From contig NZ_WBWA01000008.1 in the NCBI RefSeq assembly GCF_008932295.1, positions 62,001 to 126,000 on the forward strand: DNA of 64,000 nucleotides. Direction: 5' to 3'. Of this stretch, positions 6,980 through 15,523 are shown in pieces. Within the stretch, counting starts at the first letter, position 1, and every line of letters begins with the position of its first letter. The stretch is from Brucella tritici (GTDB lineage: Bacteria; Pseudomonadota; Alphaproteobacteria; Rhizobiales; Rhizobiaceae). The position numbers were made by a program, and so were the translations under genes. A model generated the notes under the pieces. The model was not told the origin of the DNA, did no database searches, and saw only the letters and a list, made by a program, of their open reading frames with translations.

Positions 6980-8161
6980 ATGCAGAACAATAAAGTCGTC
7001 ATCACAGGTATCGGCATCATCTCCTCGCTTGGCGAAGGGGTCGATGTGCATTGGAACGCTTTCTCTAAGGCTGGCACTGAACCGCGCCTCGAAAAGGAAG
7101 CCTTTGCACCCTACACTGTTCATCCATTGGGTGAAGTGGACTGGAGCCTGCAGATTCCAAAGCGTGGCGATCAGCGCCAGATGGAAACCTGGCAGCGCCT
7201 TGGCACCTATGCCGCGGGGCTTGCTCTGCAAGATGCAGGCATGAAGGACGACGAGGCGCTTTGCGCGACCATGGATATGGTCGTGGGTGCCGGTGGCGGC
7301 GAACGCGATATCACCGTCGATATGCAGATTCTGGATGAAGGCCGCACCCGTAACGATCGCGGCGTCATGCTGAACGAGAAACTCTCGACCGAATTGCGCC
7401 CGACGCTGTTTCTGGCCCAGCTCTCCAACCTGCTCGCAGGCAATATTTCGATCGTCCACAAGGTGACCGGTTCTTCGCGCACCTTCATGGGCGAAGAAGG
7501 TTCCGGCCTTTCGGCCATCGAGACCGCAGCCGCGCGCATCCGCACCGGTCAGAGCACCCATGCGCTGGTCGGTGGCTCCTACAATGCCGAACATTTCGAC
7601 ATGATTCTCGGTCACGAGCTTGGCGGATTGCTCAAGCATGATGGCTGGGCTTCGCTCTGGCAGCGTGATGGTTCTGCAGGCGGCGGCATGGTTTCCGGTT
7701 CCGGCGGCGTATTCCTTGTTCTGGAAAGCGCTGACCACGCGGCCAAGCGCGGCGCGCGCGCCTATGCGGAAGTGACCGGCATCGAAAGTGCGCAGATTCG
7801 ACGCGAAAGTGCCGACCTCGCCAACACGATCCGCGAACTCATCCTTGCAGCCAATGGCGGCAAGGACCCGTCCTACGTTGTTTCGGGTGCTTCCGGCGCC
7901 CATGAAGCGACCGATGCGGAGAAAACAGCACTGGACGGTCTGTCGGCAACCTATCGCGGCATTTCCGGCCTGACCGGTCATATGCGCGAAGCGCAGTTCC
8001 CGCTGGCAGTGGCACTTGCAGCCATATCTGTCTGGAAGGGCGAGGCTTTTGCACCGCTGGATGCATCCGAAAAGGATGCCGTAGGCCCGATCAGCGAAGC
8101 AATTGTCACCGTAGTTGGCGCTACACGTGCCGAAGGCGCAGCAAAGCTGGTGAGAGTATAA
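6980..8161 (+). CDS. fabF2XL: Ketosynthase-like protein of the acpXL cluster, active-site Cys missing
   Basis: A 393-residue thiolase-fold protein of the beta-ketoacyl-ACP synthase family, in the place of FabF2XL of rhizobial very-long-chain fatty acid clusters. The fold markers are present: GIGIISSLG at the start, RTGQSTHALVGGSYN in the middle, and LTGHMREAQFP near the end with one conserved His. The nucleophile motif (ACASG in its neighbour) reads FMGEEGSGLSAI, so a Glu near residue 173 stands where Cys should be, and the AHGTSTP motif reads SGAHEAT. I infer a non-condensing partner, like the chain-length factor of type II polyketide synthases, pairing with the next gene. Only one base separates the two genes. 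It starts with ATG at 6980 after GGGACCC, a modest ribosome site. Confidence 0.85.
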   Translation: MQNNKVVITGIGIISSLGEGVDVHWNAFSKAGTEPRLEKEAFAPYTVHPLGEVDWSLQIPKRGDQRQMETWQRLGTYAAGLALQDAGMKDDEALCATMDMVVGAGGGERDITVDMQILDEGRTRNDRGVMLNEKLSTELRPTLFLAQLSNLLAGNISIVHKVTGSSRTFMGEEGSGLSAIETAAARIRTGQSTHALVGGSYNAEHFDMILGHELGGLLKHDGWASLWQRDGSAGGGMVSGSGGVFLVLESADHAAKRGARAYAEVTGIESAQIRRESADLANTIRELILAANGGKDPSYVVSGASGAHEATDAEKTALDGLSATYRGISGLTGHMREAQFPLAVALAAISVWKGEAFAPLDASEKDAVGPISEAIVTVVGATRAEGAAKLVRV

Positions 8162-8162
8162 G

Positions 8163-9440
8163 ATGACGAAATATACAGACCATCTCGGCCGTCCCATTGT
8201 CGCCATTACCGGCGCTGGCGTGGTTTCCTCGCTCGGTCAGGGCAAGGAAGACAACTGGGCTGCGTTGACCGGCGGGAAATCGGGTATCCATGCCATCACC
8301 CGCTTTCCAACCGACAATCTCAATACGCGCTTTTCTGGAACAGTCGATTTCCTGGCCGAAAGCGATGTAGGTGCATCGGCACTCTCGGAAGCGCTGGCCC
8401 GGCTCGCCGGTGAAGAAGCCCTCGCACAATCCGGCCTTTCGTCTACCGATTTCGGCGGTCCGCTTTTTCTGGCAGCTCCTCCGGTCGAACTGGACTGGAA
8501 AAGCCGGTTTGCGCTTGATGCAACCGTGAAGAATGAAGGCCCGGCAAGCTATCAGCTTCTGCTGGAAACCTGCCGTCGTGCGCGTCAGGATGACCTCTTC
8601 AACACGACCCAGTTCGGCTATATCGCAGAACGCCTGTCGGAAGCTTTCGGCACACGCGGCCTGCCGATCACGCTTTCAACCGCTTGTGCTTCGGGTGCGA
8701 CGGCGATCCAGCTTGGTGTCGAAGCCATCCGTCGCGGCGAAAGTGATCGCGTTCTTTCCATCGGAACTGACGGTTCCGTCTCTGCCGAAGCCCTGATCCG
8801 CTTCTCGCTGCTATCGGCCCTTTCCACGCAGAACGACAAGCCGGAAAAGGCTTCCAAGCCATTCTCCAAGGACCGCGACGGCTTTGCCATGTCGGAAGGT
8901 TCCGGTGCGCTGGTGATGGAATCACTCGAAAGCGCCGTAGCACGCGGCGCCAAGGTTCTGGGCATTCTCGCCGGTTGTGGCGAAAAGGCTGATGATTTCC
9001 ATCGCACACGCTCCAAGCCGGATGCCTCGCCTGCCATCGGCACGGTGCGCGCTGCGCTGGCCGATGCCGGTCTGACCGAAGAGCAGATTTCCTATATCAA
9101 CGCCCACGGCACCTCGACGCCCGAAAACGACAAGATGGAATATCTGGCGCTTTCGACCGTATTCGGCGACAGGCTTGCCTCCATTCCGGTTTCGTCCAAC
9201 AAGTCGATGATCGGCCATACGCTGACCGCTGCGGGTGCCATTGAAGCCGTCTTCTCGCTTCTGACGATCCAGACAGGCACGCTGCCGCCGACCATCAATT
9301 ACGACAATCCGGACCCGGCTATTCCGCTTGATGTCGTGCCGAATGTGAAGCGTCAGGCCGAGGTTTCTGCCGTGCTTTCCAACTCGTTCGGTTTCGGCGG
9401 ACAGAATACGAGCCTTGTTTTGGCGGCAAATCCGAATTAA
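8163..9440 (+). CDS. fabF1XL: Beta-ketoacyl-ACP synthase of the acpXL cluster, active
   Basis: A 425-residue KAS II-type condensing enzyme that should elongate acyl chains on AcpXL. The full catalytic triad is visible: Cys175 in STACASGATA, His315 in NAHGTSTPEND and His352 in SNKSMIGHTLTAAGA. The C-terminal SNSFGFGGQNTSLV loop is also standard. It is somewhat longer than E. coli FabF (about 413). It follows its cysteine-less relative by a single base, which supports translation in step and an alpha/beta heterodimer. Chain-length preference cannot be read from the sequence; it is inferred from cluster context. Confidence 0.9.
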   Translation: MTKYTDHLGRPIVAITGAGVVSSLGQGKEDNWAALTGGKSGIHAITRFPTDNLNTRFSGTVDFLAESDVGASALSEALARLAGEEALAQSGLSSTDFGGPLFLAAPPVELDWKSRFALDATVKNEGPASYQLLLETCRRARQDDLFNTTQFGYIAERLSEAFGTRGLPITLSTACASGATAIQLGVEAIRRGESDRVLSIGTDGSVSAEALIRFSLLSALSTQNDKPEKASKPFSKDRDGFAMSEGSGALVMESLESAVARGAKVLGILAGCGEKADDFHRTRSKPDASPAIGTVRAALADAGLTEEQISYINAHGTSTPENDKMEYLALSTVFGDRLASIPVSSNKSMIGHTLTAAGAIEAVFSLLTIQTGTLPPTINYDNPDPAIPLDVVPNVKRQAEVSAVLSNSFGFGGQNTSLVLAANPN

Positions 9441-9520
9441 TCGGTCCGGCAAATACGAATTTTCCCATGATCCCGGACGGTTCGCCGTTTCCGGGATTAT
9501 GTCTTGAAAAGGATTACTTC

Positions 9521-10549
9521 ATGCGCGCCTTGCAGCTTCTCGATGATCGCCGCCTTGAAATTACAGATATCGCACCGCCGCCAGCCCCCGGCATTGGCGA
9601 AGTGACAGTGCGGATCAAGGCCGTCGCGCTCAACCACATCGATGTGTGGGGCTGGCGCGGCATGGCGTTTGCCAAGCGCAAGATGCCGCTGGTTATCGGT
9701 GCGGAAGCTTCAGGCGTTGTGGATGCCGTCGGTCCGGGCGTTTCCAATCTCTTGCCCGGCCAGCTCGTCTCAATCTATGGCGCGCGCACCTGCGGGCTTT
9801 GCCGCGCCTGCCGCGAAGGCCGTGACAATCTGTGCGAGCATGTCGGCGGTGTACATGGTTTCCATCTCGACGGCTTTGCCTGCGAGGCTGTGAACCTGCC
9901 TGCCCGCCTGCTCGTTCCGGCACCTCCCAGTGTGGACGCCATCGGCGCCGCCGTCGCGCCTGTAACCTTCGGTACGGTCGAGCATATGCTGTTCGACAAT
10001 GCCAAGCTGGAGCCCGGTGAAACCGTACTCGTACAGGCTGGCGGTTCCGGCATCGGTTCGGCTGCCATCCAGCTTGCCAAGAAGATGGGCTGCACCGTCA
10101 TCACCACAGTCGGTTCCGACGACAAGATCGAGAAGGCCAAGGCCCTCGGTGCCGATCATGTCATCAATTACCGTGAAGACCGCTTCGAGGGCGTGGTGCG
10201 CAAGCTCACCAAGAAGAAGGGTGTGGACGTGGTGTTCGAGCATGTTGGCGCAGATACCTGGGCGGGTTCGATGCTCAGCATGAAGCGCGGCGCACGTCTC
10301 GTCACCTGTGGCTCGACCTCCGGCGTTTCCACGAGCATGAACCTGATGCAGCTCTTCCAGCAGCAGCTCAAGATTCTGGGTTCCTTCGGCTGCCGTATGG
10401 AGAATATGGCCGACGCCATGCAGAAAATGGCGCGCGGCATCGTGCATCCGGTCATCGACACTGTGGTCGGCTTCAACGATATCGACACGGCGCTGAAGCG
10501 CATGGAAGGCCGCGACGTCTTCGGCAAGATCATTCTCGAGATCGACTGA
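9521..10549 (+). CDS. adh2XL: Zinc-type alcohol dehydrogenase/enoyl reductase of the acpXL cluster
   Basis: A medium-chain dehydrogenase/reductase of 342 residues. The N-terminal GroES-like domain contains GEVTVRIKAVALNHID and a cysteine-rich structural zinc loop, CGLCRACREGRDNLCEH. The NAD(P)-binding domain has GGSGIGSAAIQLAKKMG near residue 175. In the very-long-chain fatty acid cluster it probably provides a reductase step during elongation, but substrate and direction are not proven. I chose the ATG at 9521 rather than the upstream in-frame codon at 9467 because AAAAGGA precedes it at proper distance and the family N-terminus begins MRALQL. Confidence 0.85.
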   Translation: MRALQLLDDRRLEITDIAPPPAPGIGEVTVRIKAVALNHIDVWGWRGMAFAKRKMPLVIGAEASGVVDAVGPGVSNLLPGQLVSIYGARTCGLCRACREGRDNLCEHVGGVHGFHLDGFACEAVNLPARLLVPAPPSVDAIGAAVAPVTFGTVEHMLFDNAKLEPGETVLVQAGGSGIGSAAIQLAKKMGCTVITTVGSDDKIEKAKALGADHVINYREDRFEGVVRKLTKKKGVDVVFEHVGADTWAGSMLSMKRGARLVTCGSTSGVSTSMNLMQLFQQQLKILGSFGCRMENMADAMQKMARGIVHPVIDTVVGFNDIDTALKRMEGRDVFGKIILEID

Positions 10550-10562
10550 GTCGCCCACGTCC

Positions 10563-11489
10563 ATGATGTTCAAGCTGAAACTTCTGCTCTTCCGCTGGAC
10601 CCGCAAGCTGAAGCAGTTCAACTACTGGCTCTGGGCGCAGGCCGTCTTTCTGCTGCTTGGCCTGCTGCGCCTTTTCCCGGCAAAGGCAGCGATCAGCTTT
10701 TCCGCCAAAGTGGCCCGTCTGGTCGGGCCGCTGACGCCGCGCCACAAGGTTGCCACTGATAATCTGCGTCAGGCCTATCCTGAGAAAACCGACGCGGAAA
10801 TCGAAGACATCGCCCGCGAAATGTGGGATTCGATGGCGCGCCTCTTCGCGGAATATATCTTCCTCGATGCTGTTTTCGATTTCGATCCCTATTCCACGAA
10901 ACCGGGACTGGTCGAAGTGGAAGGCATTCCGATTTTCGAACGCCTGCGCGACGAGAAGAAGCCGCATATCTTCTTCACCGCCCATACCGGCAATTTCGAG
11001 CTTTTGCCGATCTGCGCCGCAACCTTCGGCCTGAACGTCACAGCCCTCTTCCGTCCGCCGAACAATCCCTATATCGCCGACAAGGTTCTGAAGGCCCGTC
11101 GCACCAATATGGGTCATCTGGTGCCGTCGAAAGCCGGTGCGGCATGGTCGCTTGCGCATATCCTCGATGAAGGCGGCAATGTCGGCATGCTGGTGGATCA
11201 GAAGTTCCGCCGCGGCGTGCCTTCCTCTTTCTTCAATCGCCCGGTGAAGACCAATCCGCTATTGGCCAAGCTTGCGCGGCAATATGATTGCGACGTCTAT
11301 CCGGCACGCTGTATCCGCCTGCCCGGCGGACGCTATCGTCTTGAGCTTTATGAACGCATGGAGCTGCCGCGCGACGACAAGGGCGAGATCGATGTGGCTG
11401 CAACAGCGCAGCTTCTGAACGATACCGTCGAAACATGGGTACGCGAATATCCCGGTCAGTGGATGTGGTTCCACAAGCGCTGGGGATAG
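10563..11489 (+). CDS. lpxXL: Lipid A very-long-chain acyltransferase LpxXL (HtrB/LpxL family)
   Basis: LpxXL moves the long acyl chain from AcpXL onto the 2'-acyl group of lipid A at the inner membrane. The 308-residue protein has a hydrophobic N-terminal anchor (about residues 20-45, WAQAVFLLLGLLRLF). It carries the HxxxxE/D catalytic motif in FTAHTGNFELL near residue 140, and the family block LVDQKFRRGVPSSFF near residue 215. It starts at the first of two ATGs, 10563, 13 bases after the dehydrogenase gene, and closes the acpXL unit. Confidence 0.9.
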   Translation: MMFKLKLLLFRWTRKLKQFNYWLWAQAVFLLLGLLRLFPAKAAISFSAKVARLVGPLTPRHKVATDNLRQAYPEKTDAEIEDIAREMWDSMARLFAEYIFLDAVFDFDPYSTKPGLVEVEGIPIFERLRDEKKPHIFFTAHTGNFELLPICAATFGLNVTALFRPPNNPYIADKVLKARRTNMGHLVPSKAGAAWSLAHILDEGGNVGMLVDQKFRRGVPSSFFNRPVKTNPLLAKLARQYDCDVYPARCIRLPGGRYRLELYERMELPRDDKGEIDVAATAQLLNDTVETWVREYPGQWMWFHKRWG

Positions 11490-11540
11490 GATTCTTGCCC
11501 CTCATGTGTTAGGGGCTGGCCAAAGTTACGGAGATCACAT

Positions 11541-12218
11541 ATGCGCCCCATCGCCATCGCCCCGTCCATCCTTTCCGCCGACTTCGCTCGTCTTGGCGAA
11601 GAAGTCGATGCCGTGCTGGAAGCCGGTGCCGACTGGGTGCATATCGACGTCATGGATGGGCATTTTGTGCCGAACATCACTTTCGGCCCGCAAGTGGTGA
11701 AGGCGATCCGCCCGCGCACCAAGGCATTCTTCGACGCGCATCTGATGATTGCGCCGTGTGATCCCTATCTGGCACCCTTTGCCGATGCCGGTTGCGATCT
11801 CATCACAATTCACGCCGAAGCCGGCCCGCACACGCACCGTTCGCTGCAGTCGATCCGCGCTCTCGGCAAAAAGGCCGGTCTGGCGCTTAACCCGGCAACG
11901 CCCGTCGAGGCGCTGACCAACGTTATCGAAGATGTCGATCTCGTCCTCGTCATGACCGTCAATCCCGGTTTTGGCGGTCAGAAGTTCATCGCGCCGATGC
12001 TCGACAAGATCAAGCGCGTCCGCGAAATGGTTGGCGACCGCCCTATCGATATCGAAGTCGATGGCGGCATCACGCCGGAAACCGCAGGCTCGGTCGTTGC
12101 CGCTGGCGCCAACATTCTCGTGGCCGGTTCTGCGGTTTACAAGGGCAATTCGGTCGAGAGCTACCGCGCCAATATCGACGCCATTCGTGCCGCGGCTGAA
12201 GCTGCCCGCAATCGTTAA
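11541..12218 (+). CDS. rpe: Ribulose-phosphate 3-epimerase
   Basis: Rpe interconverts ribulose 5-phosphate and xylulose 5-phosphate in the pentose phosphate pathway. The 225-residue TIM-barrel protein carries all the family marks: [15 protein letters not shown] at the N-terminus, [16 protein letters not shown] (metal ligands His and Asp) near residue 34, [15 protein letters not shown] near residue 140, and [11 protein letters not shown] near residue 172. The length is standard. It lies 52 bases after lpxXL and 26 bases before purB in the same orientation, so read-through into purB, which uses pentose-derived nucleotides, is likely. Confidence 0.96.
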   Translation: MRPIAIAPSILSADFARLGEEVDAVLEAGADWVHIDVMDGHFVPNITFGPQVVKAIRPRTKAFFDAHLMIAPCDPYLAPFADAGCDLITIHAEAGPHTHRSLQSIRALGKKAGLALNPATPVEALTNVIEDVDLVLVMTVNPGFGGQKFIAPMLDKIKRVREMVGDRPIDIEVDGGITPETAGSVVAAGANILVAGSAVYKGNSVESYRANIDAIRAAAEAARNR

Positions 12219-12244
12219 ACTTTCACTTTCTACAGGATGCACCC

Positions 12245-13546
12245 ATGATCCCGCGCTACTCCCGGCCTGAAATGGTCGCCATCTGGTCGCCCGAAACGAA
12301 GTTCCGCATCTGGTTCGAGATCGAAGCCTATGCCTGCGAGGCGCTGGCGCAACTCGGCGTCATCCCGAAGGAAGCGGCAAAGACCATCTGGGAAAAGGGT
12401 AGCGTGGCGCAGTTTGACGTCGCCCGTATCGACGAAATCGAGGCCGTCACGAAGCATGACGTCATTGCCTTCCTGACGCATCTGGCTGAATTCATCGGCC
12501 CGGACAGCCGCTTCGTGCATCAGGGCATGACGTCGTCGGACGTACTCGACACCACGCTCAACGTCCAGCTCGTACGCGCTGCCGATCTGTTGCTTGCCGA
12601 CATGGACCGCGTTCTGGAAGCCCTGAAGAAGCGTGCTTTTGAACACAAGGATACGGTCCGCATCGGCCGCAGCCATGGCATCCATGCCGAACCGACGACG
12701 ATGGGTCTCACCTTTGCGCGCTTCTATGCCGAGATGGCGCGTGGCCGCGCCCGCCTCGTTGCGGCGCGCGAGGAAATCGCGACCGGCGCTATTTCCGGTG
12801 CCGTCGGCACGTTCGCCAATATCGACCCGCGTGTGGAAGAATATGTCTGCGCCAAGCTCGGCCTCGAAGCAGAGCCGGTTTCGACGCAGGTGATCCCGCG
12901 TGACCGCCATGCAATGTTCTTTGCAACGCTCGGCGTTATTGCCTCTTCGATGGAAAATATCGCCATCGAAATCCGCCACATGCAGCGTACGGAAGTTCTG
13001 GAAGCAGAAGAATTCTTCTCGCCGGGCCAGAAGGGTTCGTCCGCCATGCCGCACAAGCGCAATCCGGTTCTGACCGAAAACCTGACTGGCCTCGCCCGTC
13101 TGGTGCGCATGTCGGTAACGCCTGCGATGGAAAACGTGGCTCTCTGGCACGAACGCGATATTTCGCATTCGAGTGTCGAACGCGCCATCGGACCGGACAC
13201 CACCATCACCCTCGACTTCGCGCTCAACCGTCTGGCTGGCGTGGTCGAAAAGCTGGTCATCTACCCGGACAACATGCTGAAAAACATGAACAAGTTCCGC
13301 GGTCTGGTGCACTCCCAGCGTGTGCTTCTTGCACTCACGCAGGCAGGCGTGTCGCGTGAAGACGCTTATCGTCTGGTGCAGCGCAATGCCATGAAGGTCT
13401 GGGAACAGGGTGCCGACTTCCTTGAGGAACTGCTGGCCGACACAGAAGTGCGCGCGGCTCTTTCCGAAGACCAGATCCGCGAAAAGTTCGATCTTGGCTA
13501 CCACACCAAGCATGTAGACACGATTTTCAAGCGCGTCTTCGGTTGA
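12245..13546 (+). CDS. purB: Adenylosuccinate lyase
   Basis: PurB cleaves SAICAR to AICAR and adenylosuccinate to AMP, both with release of fumarate. The 433-residue fumarase/aspartase superfamily protein shows HQGMTSSDVLDT near residue 90, GRSHGIHAEPTT near residue 140, and the signature loop GSSAMPHKRNPV near residue 265 with the catalytic Ser. RDISHSSVER follows. The start is ATG at 12245. The gene is 26 bases after rpe and ends before a repeat and a strong terminator. Other purine genes (purC, purS, purQ, purL) follow farther along the same strand. Confidence 0.96.
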   Translation: MIPRYSRPEMVAIWSPETKFRIWFEIEAYACEALAQLGVIPKEAAKTIWEKGSVAQFDVARIDEIEAVTKHDVIAFLTHLAEFIGPDSRFVHQGMTSSDVLDTTLNVQLVRAADLLLADMDRVLEALKKRAFEHKDTVRIGRSHGIHAEPTTMGLTFARFYAEMARGRARLVAAREEIATGAISGAVGTFANIDPRVEEYVCAKLGLEAEPVSTQVIPRDRHAMFFATLGVIASSMENIAIEIRHMQRTEVLEAEEFFSPGQKGSSAMPHKRNPVLTENLTGLARLVRMSVTPAMENVALWHERDISHSSVERAIGPDTTITLDFALNRLAGVVEKLVIYPDNMLKNMNKFRGLVHSQRVLLALTQAGVSREDAYRLVQRNAMKVWEQGADFLEELLADTEVRAALSEDQIREKFDLGYHTKHVDTIFKRVFG

Positions 13547-13589
13547 GATTTCGGCTCTGACGGCCTGCAAATCGCGTCTTACTGCGCTT

Positions 13590-13635
13590 CCGGTGCTCAC
13601 GTACCTCAGGTACGCTGCGCTCCGGTTCTCGCAAG
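13590..13635. repeat. Short palindromic repeat after purB
   Basis: The segment contains CGTACC-TCA-GGTACG flanked by CCGGTGCTCA and CTGCGCTCCGG. Such compact palindromic units are common between genes in this order of bacteria. A run of eight Cs follows at 13671-13678. Confidence 0.5.
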
Positions 13636-13704
13636 CCACGATTTTCGGCACGTCGTAACCAAAATCTGCGCCCCCCCCTTTTAATTGGTTCATAATTTGA
13701 ATCC

Positions 13705-13742
13705 GAAAAAGCCCCATACTTATGAAAACATGGGGCTTTTTA
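13705..13742. terminator. Bidirectional terminator between purB and the VOC gene
   Basis: AAAAAGCCCCAT and ATGGGGCTTTTT form a perfect stem of about 12 bp, flanked by A-rich and T-rich arms. It can stop purB transcription from the left and VOC gene transcription from the right. Confidence 0.85.
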
Positions 13743-13760
13743 TATTCTGAAGATCGGCTG

Positions 13761-14717
13761 TTACGCCTTGGTCTTGATCGTATTGACCACGTTGCCCCAT
13801 GGGTCCACGAAGGTGCTATTATTGCCGCCACGCGTGTCTTCCAGCTCAACCCAGCCGAGGCCGGTCCGATCCCCGTCACGCTTGCCAGCACCGGCACTCT
13901 GCCAGGCATTGGCAGCGATATGGTGATGGTAGCGCCCGGTGGACATGAACACAGCCCGGTCACCATAGGTTTGAACTGTTTCGAGGCCGAGTTCATTGTG
14001 CCAGAAGGTTTCAGCTTCATGGGCATTGCCGACGCGCAGATGAACGTGACCAACCACGGTGTTCTGCGGTGCGCCGTCCCATTCTCCGCCCTCGCGCTTG
14101 ATGACATCGAGCAGATTTCCGACATCGAGCGGATCAGTGCTCATGGCAACGCGGTTGCCATTCCATTGCCACTCATTGTTCGGACGGTCTGAATAGATTT
14201 CGATGCCGTTACCCTCGGGGTCGGTCAGATAGATGGCTTCGCTCACCTTATGATCCGATGCACCGCTGACCGGCAATTGCTTATCGATGGCGCGGCGCGA
14301 CCAGCGCGCGAGATCGCCACGGGTCGGCAGCAGAAATGCGGTGTGATACAAACCGGCGCTGCGCGGATCGTCCGGTTTGGCAGCCGAGAACTGCTCGATT
14401 TCCATCAGTTCGCGGTCGCCGGCGCCGAGCACAATCGACGCGCCACGGCGGGTCATCTCGCGCAAGCCCACGACATCACGATAATATTCAGCCAATGTTT
14501 CGGCATCGCGCGCCCTCAGGCCAACACGTGCCACACGCATAGGCGTGGTCATTGCGAATGGAAGCGGAGCAACCGGACGTTCCGTTTCGACTGCGGTTGC
14601 TCTCAAATGCTGTGTCATGTCGCCCTCCTTCGACGGCATTTCTGCACGAACAGGAAGAATGTTGGCCATGACAGCAGTCCCGGCAGCGCCGAGGATCTTA
14701 CGTCTGCTGATTGCCAT
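13761..14717 (-). CDS. VOC-superfamily dioxygenase-like protein with possible Tat signal
   Basis: A protein with two vicinal-oxygen-chelate domains, like extradiol dioxygenases and glyoxalases (first domain from VARVGLRARD, second from VGHVHLRVGN to the end). Metal ligands are likely the His of LYHTAFLL, of VHLRV, and a Glu near the C-terminus in GWVELED. From the ATG at 14717 (GGAG eight bases upstream) the protein of 318 residues begins MAISRRKILGAAG, a twin-arginine motif with a hydrophobic stretch and a VRA cleavage-like site. A second ATG at 14618 follows AGGAGGG and would give a 285-residue cytosolic form. Both ribosome sites are good, so either start or both may be used. Substrate unknown. 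Confidence 0.72.
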   Translation of the reverse strand: MAISRRKILGAAGTAVMANILPVRAEMPSKEGDMTQHLRATAVETERPVAPLPFAMTTPMRVARVGLRARDAETLAEYYRDVVGLREMTRRGASIVLGAGDRELMEIEQFSAAKPDDPRSAGLYHTAFLLPTRGDLARWSRRAIDKQLPVSGASDHKVSEAIYLTDPEGNGIEIYSDRPNNEWQWNGNRVAMSTDPLDVGNLLDVIKREGGEWDGAPQNTVVGHVHLRVGNAHEAETFWHNELGLETVQTYGDRAVFMSTGRYHHHIAANAWQSAGAGKRDGDRTGLGWVELEDTRGGNNSTFVDPWGNVVNTIKTKA

Positions 14718-14885
14718 CTCATTATCTCCGTCGCATTTCAAATCTTGCCTAAACATCGCCATTTGGAGCGTGTTTCACAAGATCGCGATCAGCGAACAGG
14801 CTGTTCATCATTCGCATGCCTTCTTTGCAAAGCATACAACACGCACGGCTTGAAGAAGTTACCAAGCCTCTCTAAATGGGAAGCC

Positions 14886-15452
14886 ATGAAAGTCAAAGAC
14901 GCAGATATCCTCATCATCCCCGGCTATACCAATTCCGGCCCCGACCACTGGCAGACCCGTTGGGAGAGTAAACTCTCGACGGCGCGGCGTGTCGAGCAGG
15001 CCGAGTGGACCAAGCCTGTTCGCGAAGACTGGATCGGTGAAGTCGTCAAGGCTGCCAATGCAGCAACCAGGCCGATTGTTCTCGTCGCGCATTCGCTCGG
15101 TGTTGCAACTGCGGTTCATGCCTTGCCGCATTTTCAGCACAAGGTGGCCGGAGCCTTTTTCGTGGCGCCTCCGGACGTTTCAAACGACAAAATCCGCCCC
15201 AAACATCTGATGACGTTCGGCCCCTACCCGCGTGAACGCCTGCCATTCCCCACGATCACCGTGGTCAGCCGCAACGATCCCTTCTCCAGCTTTGAAGCTG
15301 CCGAAGATGTCGTGAAGGACTGGGGTGCAATGCTGATCGACGCTGGCGAATCCGGGCATATCAACTCGGAATCCGGGCATGGACCGTGGCCGGAAGGCTC
15401 GATGGTGTTCGCCGAGTTCATGACGCAGCTACAAGCGCCCAAGCATCACTGA
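14886..15452 (+). CDS. RBBP9/YdeN-family serine hydrolase
   Basis: A small alpha/beta hydrolase of 188 residues. It opens with the family's IIPGYTNSGPDHWQTRWE (about residues 9-26). It carries the nucleophile in VAHSLGVAT (Ser near residue 66) and the acid in VSRNDPFSS. The His lies in the SGHINSESGHGPWPEG stretch near the C-terminus. These proteins are esterase-like enzymes of unknown natural substrate. The ATG at 14886 gives the family N-terminus; longer in-frame openings upstream have no conserved sequence. It is divergent from the VOC gene and ends at a clear terminator. Confidence 0.85.
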   Translation: MKVKDADILIIPGYTNSGPDHWQTRWESKLSTARRVEQAEWTKPVREDWIGEVVKAANAATRPIVLVAHSLGVATAVHALPHFQHKVAGAFFVAPPDVSNDKIRPKHLMTFGPYPRERLPFPTITVVSRNDPFSSFEAAEDVVKDWGAMLIDAGESGHINSESGHGPWPEGSMVFAEFMTQLQAPKHH

Positions 15453-15472
15453 TGTTTACTCATACTGCATGA

Positions 15473-15499
15473 AAAAGGCGGGTCATTAGCCCGCCTTTT
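15473..15499. terminator. Terminator between hydrolase and aldolase genes
   Basis: AAAAGGCGGG and CCCGCCTTTT pair perfectly around a seven-base loop, between two convergent genes. The symmetric A and T arms let it act on both strands. Confidence 0.85.
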
Positions 15500-15523
15500 C
15501 TTGTTCAATATCTTGCAACGAAA

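Noticed and set aside
6806-8206. 466-residue open frame on the minus strand
   Set aside because: It is antisense to fabF2XL, has no family-like sequence and mirrors the high-GC codon pattern of the real gene.
13671-13678. Run of eight Cs as a phase-variation tract
   Set aside because: It lies between genes in repeat DNA, not in a coding start or an obvious promoter.
12230-14125. 631-residue minus-strand open frame
   Set aside because: Runs antisense across purB and then through repeat DNA; no ribosome site and no recognisable domain.
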